Positions 37,927 through 48,590 of a DNA stretch of 64,000 nt are shown here, piece by piece (positions within the stretch are counted from its first letter, which is position 1; each line of letters opens with the position of its first letter). Made by a program: the position numbers and the translations under genes. The stretch covers positions 3,224,001 through 3,288,000 of the forward strand of contig CM066294.1 of NCBI GenBank assembly GCA_033816765.1. The letters are read 5' to 3'. This DNA comes from Nothopassalora personata (lineage: Eukaryota > Ascomycota > Dothideomycetes > Mycosphaerellales > Mycosphaerellaceae). The notes below the pieces were generated by a model. The model saw nothing but the letters and a program-made list of their open reading frames with translations, did not search any database and was not told the DNA's origin.

Positions 37927-38132
37927 TATTACGTTACAAGTGGTTGGAAGTTATGAAATAGGCTCATAAAGGTGTTTTAAAAGCAGATAGTAGATTGCAT
38001 GTGTCTAAGCTAGAATTGAAGGGGCTGCTTGTGAAAAGGCTGCAGGTGACTAATTAATGTCACCTGATTCTTGGCGGCTGCTGCCTCAGGTTTGATTGGG
38101 CTGCAGCGCCGGTGCACGCTTGGATCGTGACA
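37927..38132 (-). repeat. 5' LTR of Copia-2 (nearly un-RIPped copy)
   Basis: This is the gene-proximal LTR. It keeps G and C at all 14 sites where the distal LTR is mutated. The duplication CCTAT follows at 38133-38137. Confidence 0.9.
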
Positions 38133-38137
38133 CCTAT

Positions 38138-38599
38138 TAGTATATAAGAGTAATACTATTCGACAGAGCGTAATTATAATACTTAGTATTCTTAGTATTA
38201 GCTTAATCTAACAACTCGTTATTAAATAACACGGTCGCAATATATTAGCTAGAAACACCTCTAGCTATGCGTAAGGTAGGACCGTGCGGCAGGTGGGGAA
38301 GACTTCTACAGGCAGCGCGGTCATCACCATCGCCAGCGCCCGCCGATGCACCGCGCCACCAAAATCTGTCTTTCAAGCAGATGCAGTGTCACTGGTGCCA
38401 ACTGCAGTGCCACTATAATCTATCCCGAGGACTTACTTCTAAGAGCTCGTCTGGCAAGCATCGTATGGCGTTCGTGCCGGAGGTTGTCGCTTGACTCGGC
38501 GCTTGGCTTGCTCTCCTGACATGTCTCCACATCGGCAGTCGCTCCCGCCGCACTCAACATCACTCTTTGCTCGAGCACGTACTCTATTCGTGAGATCAG
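38138..38599. other. RIP boundary and upstream region of the PHD gene
   Basis: The first 140 bases or so are AT-rich and CpA-poor. Around 38265-38290 the composition changes abruptly to GC-balanced sequence. The right arm of the 14-bp inverted repeat lies at 38147-38160. The remainder is the probable promoter and 5' leader of the PHD-finger gene. A short frame at 38267-38494 shows no protein features and is not called. Confidence 0.6.
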
Positions 38600-40041
38600 A
38601 TGGCGCAACATAATGTGGATGCGCAGGCCGACGTCGCGGCCAAGAATGTGGTCACCGACGAGGACACAATAGTTCCAGCCGCGGCTCCCCCAGCCTCTGG
38701 TAGTAATCTTACAGAAGGAGAGGAGGAAGTGGCTGCTCAGATGGGTGCACATGACGGCAATCATGCCAACACGGTACCTCCAGAGCATGGTCCAGCGCCT
38801 GCGCAAACAGCCGAATCAAACGCGGAAAGTGCTGCCAAGGCCGGCGTCCATGAAGCCGCGCGCGAGAACATGTCCACTGCACATCAACTCGCTGGAGCTC
38901 CCTTGAGAGGAAACGACACACCGACGCATGGGGGTGGTGTCGGGGGCCGTGCAAGTCTGGTAGGCAGTGGCACCAGAGATGTGACGGAGGTCGATACTGC
39001 CATGGCACAGAGCACACCCGCCACTGGCCGTGGTCGAGGTCGCGGCAGAGGCGGTGGTCGACCGAGAGGTAGAGGCAGAGGAGGAGGGCGAGGTGGTAAG
39101 CGGAAGCGGAATGAAGGTGATGAAGATGATGATGATGGCGCATCAGACTCTAGCGATGAAATCGCACCCATTGCCACAATAACAAAGTCTGGCCGTTCGA
39201 TCCAGAAGCCGACGAGCTTTGTACCGCCTCCGCCGTCTCCCCCCACGAACAAGAGAAGGCGGCACTACACGAACCGAAAGCATCCAGAATCTGCGGTCTG
39301 CAAAGTCTGCTTGCGTGGTACTAGTCCTGCCAGCAACCAGGTTGTCTTCTGCGATGGATGCAATGCACCGTATCACCAGTGGTGCCACAAGCCGCCCATA
39401 CCGAATTTCGTTACTGAGGAGGTCGACAAAGAGTGGTTTTGTGCTGAATGTGAGAGTGAGAGAGTCGTTCCCGTACCTGAAGCAGATGTCGCCAGCTTCG
39501 TGAGCGGAGAAGGCATCTCAGCAGAGGAGGTATGTATCCTCGAAGTCTTCAACCACTCGGATCTCTGACTTCTCTCCAGCGTCAACAGTACTTCTCGCGG
39601 CTACCTCCAGGAATGCTCGTAACTCTGCTTACCAAAGCTACGACACTGAAGCCCGATTTGCCCTTATTCGCGCCCGCGTTCAAGATGGAGCAGCAAGCCA
39701 ACGCGGTGGGAAGCGCTCTCACGAATGGGCACGCGTCTTCGTCGAATACGCATACGCCGCTGGCGCGACCATCACAACCACATCCCAGGCCTGTCCATCC
39801 CTCGCAGACCACAAGGCATCCCGATGACGACAACTACGGCCCTGACACACATCCATCAAACTACCCGCGACCAGGTCAAGGCTTGATGAGCACACTTCCA
39901 CCAGAAACAGAGGACTTGCAGTACCTTGTGGAAGACGAGGACAAACATGGTGTGTTTACGCATGTTTATAGGACCGACATGGCCGCTACAGTTGTCCAGA
40001 CCAATGGTCCCGGCACTGGGTCTTCACGACGAGACGAATGA
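38600..40041 (+). CDS. PHD-finger nuclear protein with Arg-Gly-rich basic region
   Basis: Two exons (38600-39529 and 39580-40041) with a 50-bp intron (GTATGT...CCAG) give 463 residues. Residues 1-140 are low-complexity and Ala-rich. Residues 143-170 form a Gly-Arg block with AT-hook-like GRPRGRGRG ending in GGKRKR, followed by an acidic stretch. A C4HC3 PHD finger spans residues 234-284: Cys234/237, Cys251/254, His259/Cys262, Cys281/284, with WFCAEC at its end. PHD fingers read histone tails, often H3K4 methylation, and the basic block suggests DNA or RNA contact. After the intron, RQQYFSRLPPGMLVTLL is a conserved-looking helix seen after the PHD finger in related fungal proteins (from memory). 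A chromatin role is inferred; the exact complex is not known. It is the first gene beside the RIP block. Confidence 0.85.
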
Positions 40042-40391
40042 ATCCTGCGGCAGTTCAACCATACTGCTTCGGCATGTAATAACACAGTGTATTATGTGCC
40101 TCGAGCGCAGGCTTAACATGACCACAGAAGGCCTAGAACCAATGATTTCACCATACTGAAACACACGCACAGCAGCTGACAGCACAAGAGCAGGTACATT
40201 CGTGCGCCTCCCACACAGTACTAAAGATCAAGTCTAGGTCACCCGCGGATGCTTTCCGCTCAACCGCTCCATGACGTTTCGAGGATCCCGCAATCCAGCA
40301 CTCTCTACTCCAATACACTACGCTCTGTGTTAACTTCGGCAGCACTGCCTCAGCGACAACATAGACGCCCAAAAGCCTACCGATTCGAAAT

Positions 40392-41134
40392 ATGCGCTAC
40401 CCTCTCACCCCAGCAGACGTCAACGATGTCATCCTCTGGCTCTCGCGTGCCTCCCACTACAAGCTCCCCCCGAGCTCTGCAAAGTGATCCTTCCACTGAC
40501 AGACTACGACATCATCCACTTCCACGCCTCAACCCACCACTCCTACATCGCGACCACCGATGGCCCGGAAACGCAGCCACTCCCACACCTCGAAACGACC
40601 CCTCTCCGCTACATCGACAAAACGAACCCAGAAAACCCACCTCGTATTAGACGTCCCCGCGTCGAAATCTGTGGGCGCTATCAAGGCTGGGTTACTGCGC
40701 AGGATGGGTAAGAGCTGGAGTTGGGGAAGAGGAGGGGTGCGAGTGATTCCGAGGTGACTGGAGGAGAGTGCGAAAGCCGTGAGGATTGCGGTGTTGAGAG
40801 GGGGCTTGTGTGGTGTCGTAATCCGGTTGCGAGTTTACAGTTCAGAGAGCAGAGGTTGACGTATGATGGGGATGATGCGGGGAAGACGGGAGAGGCATTG
40901 CGAGAGTGGGTTGAGGGTTTGGGGGATGGCTATAGAGTTTGTGTTGTGCCTATGGCGAAGTTGGCGGGTGGGAGTGGAATGTTAGGACGGAGAGGGTTGA
41001 GGTGGAGGTTCCGAGGTGAAGACTTGCATCGAGAGATACAATATCATTGCAAGTCTGGAGAGGTCCGATGCTTGGGTCGGCATACCTTCACACCGGCCCA
41101 GCAGTGTATCTCTCACGACGACTCCTCCGTCTGA
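40392..41134 (+). pseudogene. Hypothetical protein gene with a frameshift (LPPELCKVIL motif)
   Basis: An ATG at about 40392 opens a frame reading MRYPLTPADVNDVILWLSRA and then HYKLPPSSAK before a stop. The neighbouring frame carries on directly as PPELCKVILPLTDYDIIHFHAS. One more C in the C-run near 40465 would join them. LPPEL-x-x-x-IL is the usual opening of F-box-like fungal proteins. A second frame jump near 40710 leads to LVWCRNPVASLQFREQRLTY and GLGDGYRVCVVPMAKLAGG, ending at 41134; these blocks look conserved rather than random. It is either a decaying gene or a gene with sequencing errors in homopolymers. Function unknown. Confidence 0.4.
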
Positions 41135-42270
41135 GCCGTTGAAGGGGCGGGATTATGCTATGGTCCCTTGAGAGGCCTCGGACTTTTGCGTGATCTTTCT
41201 GCGCTACAGAAACGTCAGATCGCAGGTCTCAGATCGAATGTCGGAGATGAACTGAAACACCATGCGAGCTCTCCGTGGGCGGCCCAGACTCTTTGGCCAA
41301 GACAGCAACGCCAAGCTCTCTTGCTCGTGAGGAGCTCTCGCAAAGATAGCATTAGCGCAGGAGTCTCCAACATTACTGCATAAGGCTCTGTGGACTTGCT
41401 TGTGGAGCTCGCTGTTCAGGGCAAGTGGAGTCCGAGATTGGTGCGAATTCCCCTTTCGACTTCGAGGGGAACTCCAAGGCTATTTCAAGGTGCAGTATCG
41501 CATCTCGCCTGGAGATACGACCATCAGAGATCACTGCTGCTGCAAGTTTTTGACTTTGTTGATCTCGTGAGCGGTGTTCCACAGCATAACATCGCCAACA
41601 GGCTTCGGCGCTAGAAGTCATCGATCTCCACCTGGACCGCCCCGAGCTCGTGCGCGCCACGTGGATGAGACGACGGCCTTTTCGCTTGCAAGTCATGCCC
41701 AGCACCGGCTTGCTCCTCTTTTGCAACTCCTTCTTTCGTCCGAAAGAGCACCGGGATATCTTCTTGAAGCAGTACTTCGCCGTGCCAGCTCGGTGGATGC
41801 AACTGCGCGTGCTGCGCTTCTTAGCATCGATGCTGAGTCTGCATGCAGGTACCAAATCGCCGATTCCAGGTCATTATCAGTGCTTCGGCTTCTATGCCGG
41901 CATAGTGCCTATAGAGGACCCGCCCAGGCATTACGCCTCTGTGGAGAGCTTAGAAGGTGGGTGTCGAAAGACTCTGCGAGGACGATGGAGTCCTGTATGC
42001 CCCCGGGATCCTGGCTGCGAATGCACAGTGTTTCAACCTTCTGTTTGCACTGCTCCATTCTGTACTTTGGGGCAGAGGGCACCCATCAGCATGACCCAAG
42101 ATCTCGAAAGCATGCTATAAACAGAGATTGCACTGCATCGACGACCCACTTTCTGGACGACATCGATTACATACTCACACCCGCGGTCGCCGAATCACGC
42201 TCTTGACCAGCTTTGAGGAGGTTTCAGGTCTCTTGGGAACAAGAGGTTGCTTACATTCGATGAGTGCGAC
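41135..42270. other. No confidently supported gene
   Basis: Overlapping frames of 140-210 codons exist here on both strands (for example 41574-42206 plus, 41650-42120 plus, 41373-41855 minus). They overlap one another, have no recognisable motif, and their residue composition looks like out-of-frame GC-balanced sequence. A degraded gene on the plus strand is possible. Confidence 0.4.
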
Positions 42271-43540
42271 ATGTACAGCCAGGAGCGCAAGGCGACACTC
42301 GCCGTCAACATCACCTTCCTGGTCTTGTCATGGATCGCAGTCGGCTTGAGTATCGTTGTCCGTGCAGGCATGCTACACGCCTTTGGCTGGGATGACTGGA
42401 CGATGTTCGTCACGCAGCTCTTCTTCACTGCATATCTTGCCTCTCAGCTCGGTGGCATCGTCTATGGCACTGGCGAACACTTGGCGGATCTAATTCCATG
42501 GCGCGCTGAGAAAGCGCTATCGGTCAGTCGATAGCTCATCTTTTGGTGGAACTCGACTGACATTCGATGGTAGTACTGGTTCTTCTGCGAGATCTTCTTC
42601 ACCGTTGCAACCTCCCTCCTCAAAGTCTCAGTCGGCCTCTTTCTCCTCCGCGTAGCAGCTCAACCCATGCACATCTGGATCATTCGCTTCATCACTGTGT
42701 CCTCAGCAGCTTTCGGTGGTGGCTATTTCTTCGTTGTGGTCTTTCAATGCTGGCCGATTAGCGACTGGTGGGGTCTCGACCCGTCCCACAAGAACTGTAT
42801 CAACCCAGACATCGTCATTGGCCTGACCTATGGCGTGAGTGCACTGAACATCGTTGCGGACTGGACGTTGGGGTTGCTGCCAATCTTCATCGTGAAAGGA
42901 CTGCAGATGTCGACACGGCAAAAGGGACTGGTTGCCGTCATTTTGAGTTTTGCCGCTATCGGGAGTACGGCGACCATTGTGAGGTTGCCGTATATTGGAT
43001 CCTTGAAGGGGAGTTTCGCCGGAAGAAACGGCGACTTTCTCTGTAAGTCATACAGCCTGTACTGCCGGAGGGCGAAGCTGACAGACCATCACAGTCAACA
43101 CCGTCGGCGTCGCAATCTGGACCACAATCGAAATCGGCGTGGGCATCACCGCAGGCTGCGCAGCCACCCTCCGCCCCTTATTACGCATGGCCTTCGATCA
43201 TTTCGGCATCGGCAGCAGCAACAACAGAAAGTATCGACCTTCAGGACAGGCAAAATCGAGGAGTCGGGTCACGCCGGGCGCGCAGCCACTTGATGAGTTT
43301 GCGCCGGGACATGATGTTACCACTACGACCATCACGGGGAATCAACGGAAGGCGGAGAAGAATTTCCGATCGAGGATTAGTAGTCAAGAGCAGTTGGCGA
43401 GTCCGGTGGATAAGGTTACAAAGCACTTTGTGATTGAGTATGATCATGATCGGTCGAGTGACGAGGCGAGGCAGGAAAGTCCAGATCAGAGGGATAGGGC
43501 GCGAGGAGCGAGTTGGAGCATAGCGCCGAGGAGGACGTAA
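42271..43540 (+). CDS. Fungal rhodopsin-domain integral membrane protein (Pth11-like family)
   Basis: Three exons (42271-42522, 42574-43042, 43095-43540) joined by GT-AG introns of 51 and 52 bp give a continuous protein of about 388 residues. It has the seven-helix layout of the fungal rhodopsin-like domain: TFLVLSWIAVGLSIVVRAG, then FGWDDW, YWFFCEIFFTVATSLLKVSV, FQCWPI with W and C in the extracellular loop, DIVIGLTYGVSALNIVADW, and after the second intron VAIWTTIEIGVGITAGC with TLRPLLR. These motifs are typical of the family. The C-terminal 120 residues are hydrophilic and cytoplasmic. The family includes putative receptors, but ligands are mostly unknown. The start is the first ATG before the first helix; an upstream exon cannot be excluded. 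Confidence 0.85.
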
Positions 43541-44353
43541 AGAGACCACTTGGAGGAGCCTACAGCATGAGCGAGAGAATGAACTTAAGCGATGGCTTCT
43601 TCCCAGCTTTGGAATCAGCGGAAATCATATGAAGTGACGATCACGGACCATGGGCATTCCCATGAAATCACATCACTTCCAACGATCGGAAGAGTCTTCG
43701 CCGGTACGAACCCTGGACCGCTGTATCGACCGAGCACATTCCTTGTGTCACGTAGCCTGTCGAAGGCCATGCCGAACACTGGGATGTCGCTTTACTCAAT
43801 GAAGGAGGTCTTGATCGAGCGTGGCGCTGACTGAAAATGCATCGACTAGACATCCTCCTCGCTGAGGAGCAGCTGAACGCTTTCGCTTTGCACGGCATTC
43901 CGAGCTCTCATGTGTCCGCGCCTAGCCGCTTCGTGGCGGGCTGGACACTGGTGAAGCTGCCAGCTCGTTCGACTCAGCTGCCAGATGGAAACCGGGCATC
44001 TTCAGAATCTCGATGTATCGCAGTATATGGCTGATCGTAAGCACAGAAGCGTGCAGATTGCGGTTGACATGGAGGTGTTGCCGCTCGTTGAATTGGGTCG
44101 GATGGCGCTATGGATGTCGTTCCAGTACTGTGGGAATATCGGCCACTCTCGGTAAGTTGTTTGGCTCAGTCCATGCTGCTGCCTGGTTAAGCAGGATGGG
44201 TGTTCTGATACTTGACAGTGATGTTCAGAGAGAGAGAGAGGTTATCTCAGATACTTCTGCAAGTGTCTCACAGCTCAGACCCTATAAGCTCGTCTCTCGA
44301 AATCGTCGCTTCGTGCATCCATGCATCGTCAATCTTATGGCCATCTAGGACAT
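43541..44353. other. Intergenic, no gene seen
   Basis: This is the space between two convergent genes. It has short frames only (80 codons at 43592-43834, 111 at 44013-44348), with no motifs, and a small GA run (GAGAGAGAGAG near 44227). Both polyadenylation regions should lie here. Confidence 0.5.
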
Positions 44354-45315
44354 CTACAGCTCCGGACGCGTTGCCAGAGCCACCATCGAGAACTCTGTAT
44401 TGCCCTGTGCCTCACACAAGTACTTCCGCACACCAAGCTCAACAGCGCGATCACTTAGGCAATCCTCCGACTCATCGAGCGCACCTCTGGCGATGGGCCC
44501 GTTCCATCCACCTTCCATCTCGTAGAGCTGCCCATCCTTGCCCTTGACAAAAGTGATGAAGTGGTAGGCACAGCGCTCCAAGGCGTCTGGCGCACGAGAG
44601 TCGCCCCTCTCGGCGGAGGCCATATGAGCCTTCTCGAGCTCTTCGCAGTTGTACAGAACATCTGCGCGAGGCAGAGGCTTCAGTGGTTGGGCTTCCGTCA
44701 AGAGCTTGGAGATGAGAGAACCCGGTTGGACGAATTGTTGAGCACTACCGTTGCCGACTGCGTGAATGAGGGAATACAGGCCGCAGGCGTTGCCGATGGT
44801 CTGCTTGAACCAGACGACTGGCTCATCTCCGCCTGTAAGACGTGTCAGCTACACTCATCGGCCGGGTCTATGGAAGATGTCGTAGCGTTGGAGCTAGGCG
44901 CGTGGTGTAGTGCATTCCTCGAACAAGAGACCAACGACTCTGCCAGCTGTGAAAGGCTTTGTTCAATTCAACCGCATACCTGACCCATTATAGGTGAGCT
45001 CCGTCGACCCTGTGTCGTGCTTGTCACGTACGCGGTGCCAGACATCGGCGGGAGAAATGAATATGATCTACTTTTGAGATCAGCAGGCGAGTCGAAGGTG
45101 TGAGCCAAGAAGCTTACTGCGTGGCACGGCCGAGGCACCATCGCGAGGAGATCGGGCTCGTCTATGCTGTAGATGTCATAGAAGCCTAGATTCGGTGAAA
45201 TTCCCAGACGATGTATGAGGTCGGTGAACACCTCTGGGTTGTTCTCGAGTGGTACGAGGACCTTTTTGCCATCTTCTCGAATGTGCACCCCTGGGGTAGT
45301 CGATGTGGTCGCCAT
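44354..45315 (-). CDS. Ubiquitin C-terminal hydrolase (UCH, peptidase C12)
   Basis: Three exons on the minus strand (45315-45118, 45067-44980, 44832-44354) give 254 residues, normal for UCH-L3/Yuh1-type enzymes. They remove small adducts from the ubiquitin C-terminus and help recycle ubiquitin. The N-terminus shows PLENNPEVFTDLIHRLG, then FYDIYSID. Intron 1 joins PRPCHA to IIFISPADVW; intron 2 precedes the active site. Gln106 and the nucleophile Cys112 lie in FKQTIGNACGL; His186 is in YHFITFV. The usual third residue, Asp in E-L-D-G, reads Glu202 in YEMEGGWNGP. The start at 45315 is chosen because the conserved N-terminus begins just after it; an in-frame upstream extension lacks similarity. 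It is divergent from the proteasome gene at 46074. Confidence 0.92.
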
Positions 45316-46073
45316 CGTTATCTGCCGATGTGGTGGTATGGCAGTCAAAGTCGGTGGCGCCGCGGTGGTTGTGTCGCAGGGAGCTGGTTGTTTGTTTGTT
45401 TGTTGCTCTGCATCCAACAACCAACACTGATGACGCCACACGGGAAGAACATTCCTCCGACGTTGTCGTCTAGTACCTATGCTGATGTGGTATTTAGTCT
45501 CCTCGCTACATCGAGCGACATTTTTGCGGCGGCGAACGTGTATCATACACAGTTATCACAAATGAATACTTAATCGCGTCTTCTGGAAGAGTCTCACCAG
45601 TCCTGTTCCGTCGTCATCGCATTTTCGGGTTGTGCACAAGTAAAGCTATACGAGTCCAACGTGTGGAAATAGTTCTGTCCAGCCTGGGTATGGATCAGGT
45701 GCAGGACATGATATCCTGTCCGTTTTCCTGCACCTCCCGCGTGACTGTGAGGATTGATTCTGCTCGACGACGGAAGTGCGGAGGCCAGCGTTGTTCGAGG
45801 CACCGTTACTTTTACCGTTTGCATACGTTGGGAGAGCGCAGATGGTGTGAGCTGATTTGGTAAACAACCCAACATGTGACCGGCAGATCCTCGGGACAGT
45901 TGATCGAGCTTCGTCAGTGGAAGCTGCCTTCAACTCGGACCTCCAAACACCAATACACCACCACATCAACATCATCGCCGACACTACCCCATCACACTCC
46001 ACCCCTCACCAACGCCACTGAATCTCCGCGCAAACGACAGCAACCCCCCTGATCACCTCACCGCACCGTCACC
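45316..46073. promoter_or_regulatory. Divergent promoter between UCH hydrolase and Rpt5
   Basis: These 758 bp separate the start codons of two ubiquitin-proteasome genes on opposite strands, so both promoters and leaders lie here. I looked for the yeast proteasome element GGTGGCAAA and did not find it. A perfect inverted repeat lies at 45697-45735. Pyrimidine-rich CACC/CATC sequence before 46074 fits a fungal transcript leader. Frames of 93-118 codons on the minus strand overlap each other and are not called. Confidence 0.7.
45697..45735. promoter_or_regulatory. Inverted repeat in the divergent promoter
   Basis: AGGTGCAGGA (45697-45706) and TCCTGCACCT (45726-45735) are perfect reverse complements separated by 19 bp, with a shorter nested GGACA/TGTCC pair. 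It could be a dimeric factor site or only a chance structure. Confidence 0.5.
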
Positions 46074-47589
46074 ATGTCGACGCTCGAGGACCTGGATGAT
46101 ATGGAACGCGACGGCAAGAAGGAGGAGAACAACGACGGCGACAAGGACAAGAAGTCGGAGCAGAACGGCAGCGATGCGGACATGAAGGATGCTGACGGCG
46201 GTGAGAAGAAGGAGGATGAGAAGAAGAAGGAAGAGGAAGACGTCATCGACTACGAGATCCTCAACTCATCGACACGCGACATTGTGGCCCGGCGGCGACT
46301 GCTCGAGAACGACACACGGATCATGAAGAGCGAGTTTCAGCGGCTGTCACACGAGAAGCAGAGCATGATGGACAAGATCAAGGACAACGTTGAGAAGATC
46401 GACAACAACCGCCAGCTACCGTATCTCGTCGGCAACGTGGTGGAGATATTAGATCTGGACGTCGAGAAGGAAGCGGCAGAAGAGGGCGCCAACATCGACC
46501 TCGATGCCACTCGGGTTGGCAAGTCGGCCGTCATCAAGACTTCGACACGACAGACCATCTTCCTGCCGCTCATCGGACTGGTCGATCACGAGAAGCTGAA
46601 GCCCGGTGACCTGATCGGTGTGAACAAGGACTCCTACCTCATCCTGGACACGTTACCGGCAGAGTATGATAGCAGAGTGAAGGCCATGGAGGTCGATGAG
46701 AAGCCGACGGAGAAGTACACAGATGTTGGTGGTCTGGACAAGCAGATTGAGGAGCTGGTCGAGGCTGTCGTCTGGCCGATGAAGGAGGCCGAGCGCTTCA
46801 AGAAGATTGGCATCAAGGCGCCTAAGGGTATGTATGCGGATCATACGCGGGCGATGGCACGGACTAACGCTGTCGGATAGGCGCGCTGATGTACGGTCCT
46901 CCCGGTACTGGTAAGACTCTACTCGCCCGAGCCTGCGCCGCCCAAACCGAAGCCACTTTCCTCAAGCTCGCCGGTCCGCAGCTCGTGCAAATGTTCATCG
47001 GAGATGGCGCGAAGCTCGTCCGCGATTGCTTCGCGCTTGCAAAAGAGAAGGCACCTTCCATCATCTTCATCGACGAGCTCGACGCCGTGGGTACGAAGCG
47101 TTTCGACAGCGACAAGTCTGGAGATCGTGAAGTCCAGCGCACTATGCTGGAGCTCCTCAACCAGCTGGACGGCTTCGCATCAGATGAGCGGATCAAGGTG
47201 TTGGCTGCAACAAATCGTGTCGATGTTCTCGACCCTGCACTGCTGAGATCTGGTCGTCTGGACAGGAAGATCGAGTTCCCACTGCCGAACGAGGAAGCAA
47301 GAGCACAGATCCTGAGGATTCACAGCAGAAAGATGACGGTCGATGAGGGCGTCAACTGGCCTGAGCTGGCAAGGAGTACGGACGAGTTTGGTGGAGCGCA
47401 GCTAAAGGCTGTGTGTGTGGAGGCAGGCATGATCGCGCTGCGAAGTGGGCAGAGCAAGATCAGCCACGAGCATTATGTTGATGCGATTGCTGAGGTGCAA
47501 GCGAAGAAGAAGGTGAGTGATGCATGTCGAGAGCACGTGCATCAAATACTGACGATCTTTCACAGGATACTGTCAACTTCTACGCATAA
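46074..47589 (+). CDS. RPT5: 26S proteasome regulatory ATPase subunit Rpt5 (PSMC3 / 6A)
   Basis: Three exons (46074-46827, 46881-47512, 47566-47589) give 469 residues. Rpt5 is one of six AAA+ ATPases that unfold substrates at the base of the 19S particle in nucleus and cytosol. Residues 1-60 are highly charged (Lys/Glu/Asp). A coiled coil follows (about 75-120), then the OB domain, then the AAA domain with Walker A GPPGTGKT (257-264), Walker [12 protein letters not shown] (312-322), and arginine fingers in the [16 protein letters not shown] region. The last exon codes only DTVNFYA; the FYA end is the HbYX tail that docks into the 20S alpha ring and is typical of Rpt5. Introns of 53 and 53 bp are GT-AG. 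The extended acidic-basic N-terminus is longer than in yeast. Divergent from the UCH gene. Confidence 0.96.
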
Positions 47590-48590
47590 GCGTGAAGTTG
47601 TTGCAACTGGATCATGGTACGATAGCATAGCTCGGCGCTCGACGGAGCGCATCAATAGACGACCTGTAAACCACCACCATCACAACGAGGCGGCTGCTGC
47701 AAACGTGGCAGCTTCACTTCGCAGGCACGTCTTGCGCTAATTCAGGACATCGAGAACCACTTCCAATATGTAGCGAGTCGTGGCCGCCTTCCGAGACCTG
47801 GCTGCGACCATCGTGACGTGCACACTGACTTCTGCAGGTCCACGATCGACAGGTACTGACTCGCCGACATGCGACGTGCTAGGTCACGACACGACGACCA
47901 CCAAGTATGCCATCGGGAAAGTTGATCTTGGATGCATCGATCATATATCAAGATTCTTGGTAGTCGTGTCGGAATCCGAGGTTGTCACATATGTCTATGC
48001 GACCGCATTCCGGCCTCTTCAGGATTGCTTGCGTAGCCTTTCGTCGCTCATAACGACCTGGCGACACATCTTCCCGGTGGATCATAATGCTAAACATGCC
48101 CTTCCACTCCATGAAGAAGCCGAAAACGAAGTCGCAGCCGAAGCTGCGGGACGAAGCGGCAGCTCCGCCGAAGCGCAAGCAGGTTAGCATACGGATGTTG
48201 TTGCCGGCGCTCCTTGCGGTGTTTGGGTGGGTAAGCGACAATGGTGGGAGTGCATGGCGGAAGCTGAATGTGGGTATAGACCGGTCGTCTCCCCGCCGAA
48301 GTGATGATGGTCCGGGATGGCGACGATTGGGTGGTCATGTGGTATGTGTTGAAACAGCTGCGTGATGGTAGCGTATGTTTACTTACTGATAACAGCCATT
48401 TTAGACACCGCTCCTGAGGACGCGGATGTCGGTATAAGGACACCGTGCATCACCGGCGGCCTACAAATAGCATCTTCACTTTATCCAGGATCCTCTTTGA
48501 TTTTTGCGTAACCGTAGCTTCATCTTCCAAGGGCATCACACAACAATCTTCCCGGACAGAAGCCTGAATAATACACAAGAGATTACGTTC
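47590..48590. other. Intergenic, no gene seen
   Basis: This is the 3' region of Rpt5 and further GC-balanced sequence. Frames of 117-135 codons on both strands (47780-48187 plus, 48090-48443 minus) overlap and show no domain or membrane features. Codons 47590-47740 after the stop are readable only by ignoring the splice site. Confidence 0.5.

Larger units (their letters stand above)
30951..38132 (-). mobile_element. Ty1/Copia LTR retrotransposon (Copia-2), minus strand, with target duplication
   Basis: Two 206-bp LTRs (30951-31156 and 37927-38132) are flanked by the duplication CCTAT (30946-30950 and 38133-38137). Coding domains read on the minus strand, so the right LTR is the 5' one. It is followed by an initiator-tRNA primer-binding site (37907-37926), then gag, protease, integrase, reverse transcriptase and RNase H. 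A purine tract (AAGGGGGTG on the minus strand) abuts the left, 3' LTR. The internal region is RIP-degraded. About 1.1 kb between RNase H and the left LTR (31157-32230) has no coding signal. Confidence 0.9.

Noticed and set aside
38709..39388. Minus-strand frames of 81-144 codons opposite the PHD-finger gene
   Set aside because: These are mirror frames of the GC-rich, repetitive coding strand.
41373..42206. Overlapping frames of 160, 210 and 156 codons on both strands
   Set aside because: They overlap each other, have no motif, no plausible splice pattern and out-of-frame-like composition.
45697..45735. Terminator or riboswitch in the divergent promoter
   Set aside because: The inverted repeat lies upstream of eukaryotic genes with no U-tract; a factor site or chance is more likely.
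45594..46002. Minus-strand frames of 93 and 118 codons in the UCH-Rpt5 promoter
   Set aside because: They overlap in different frames and lie in the shared promoter; no domain or conserved block is visible.
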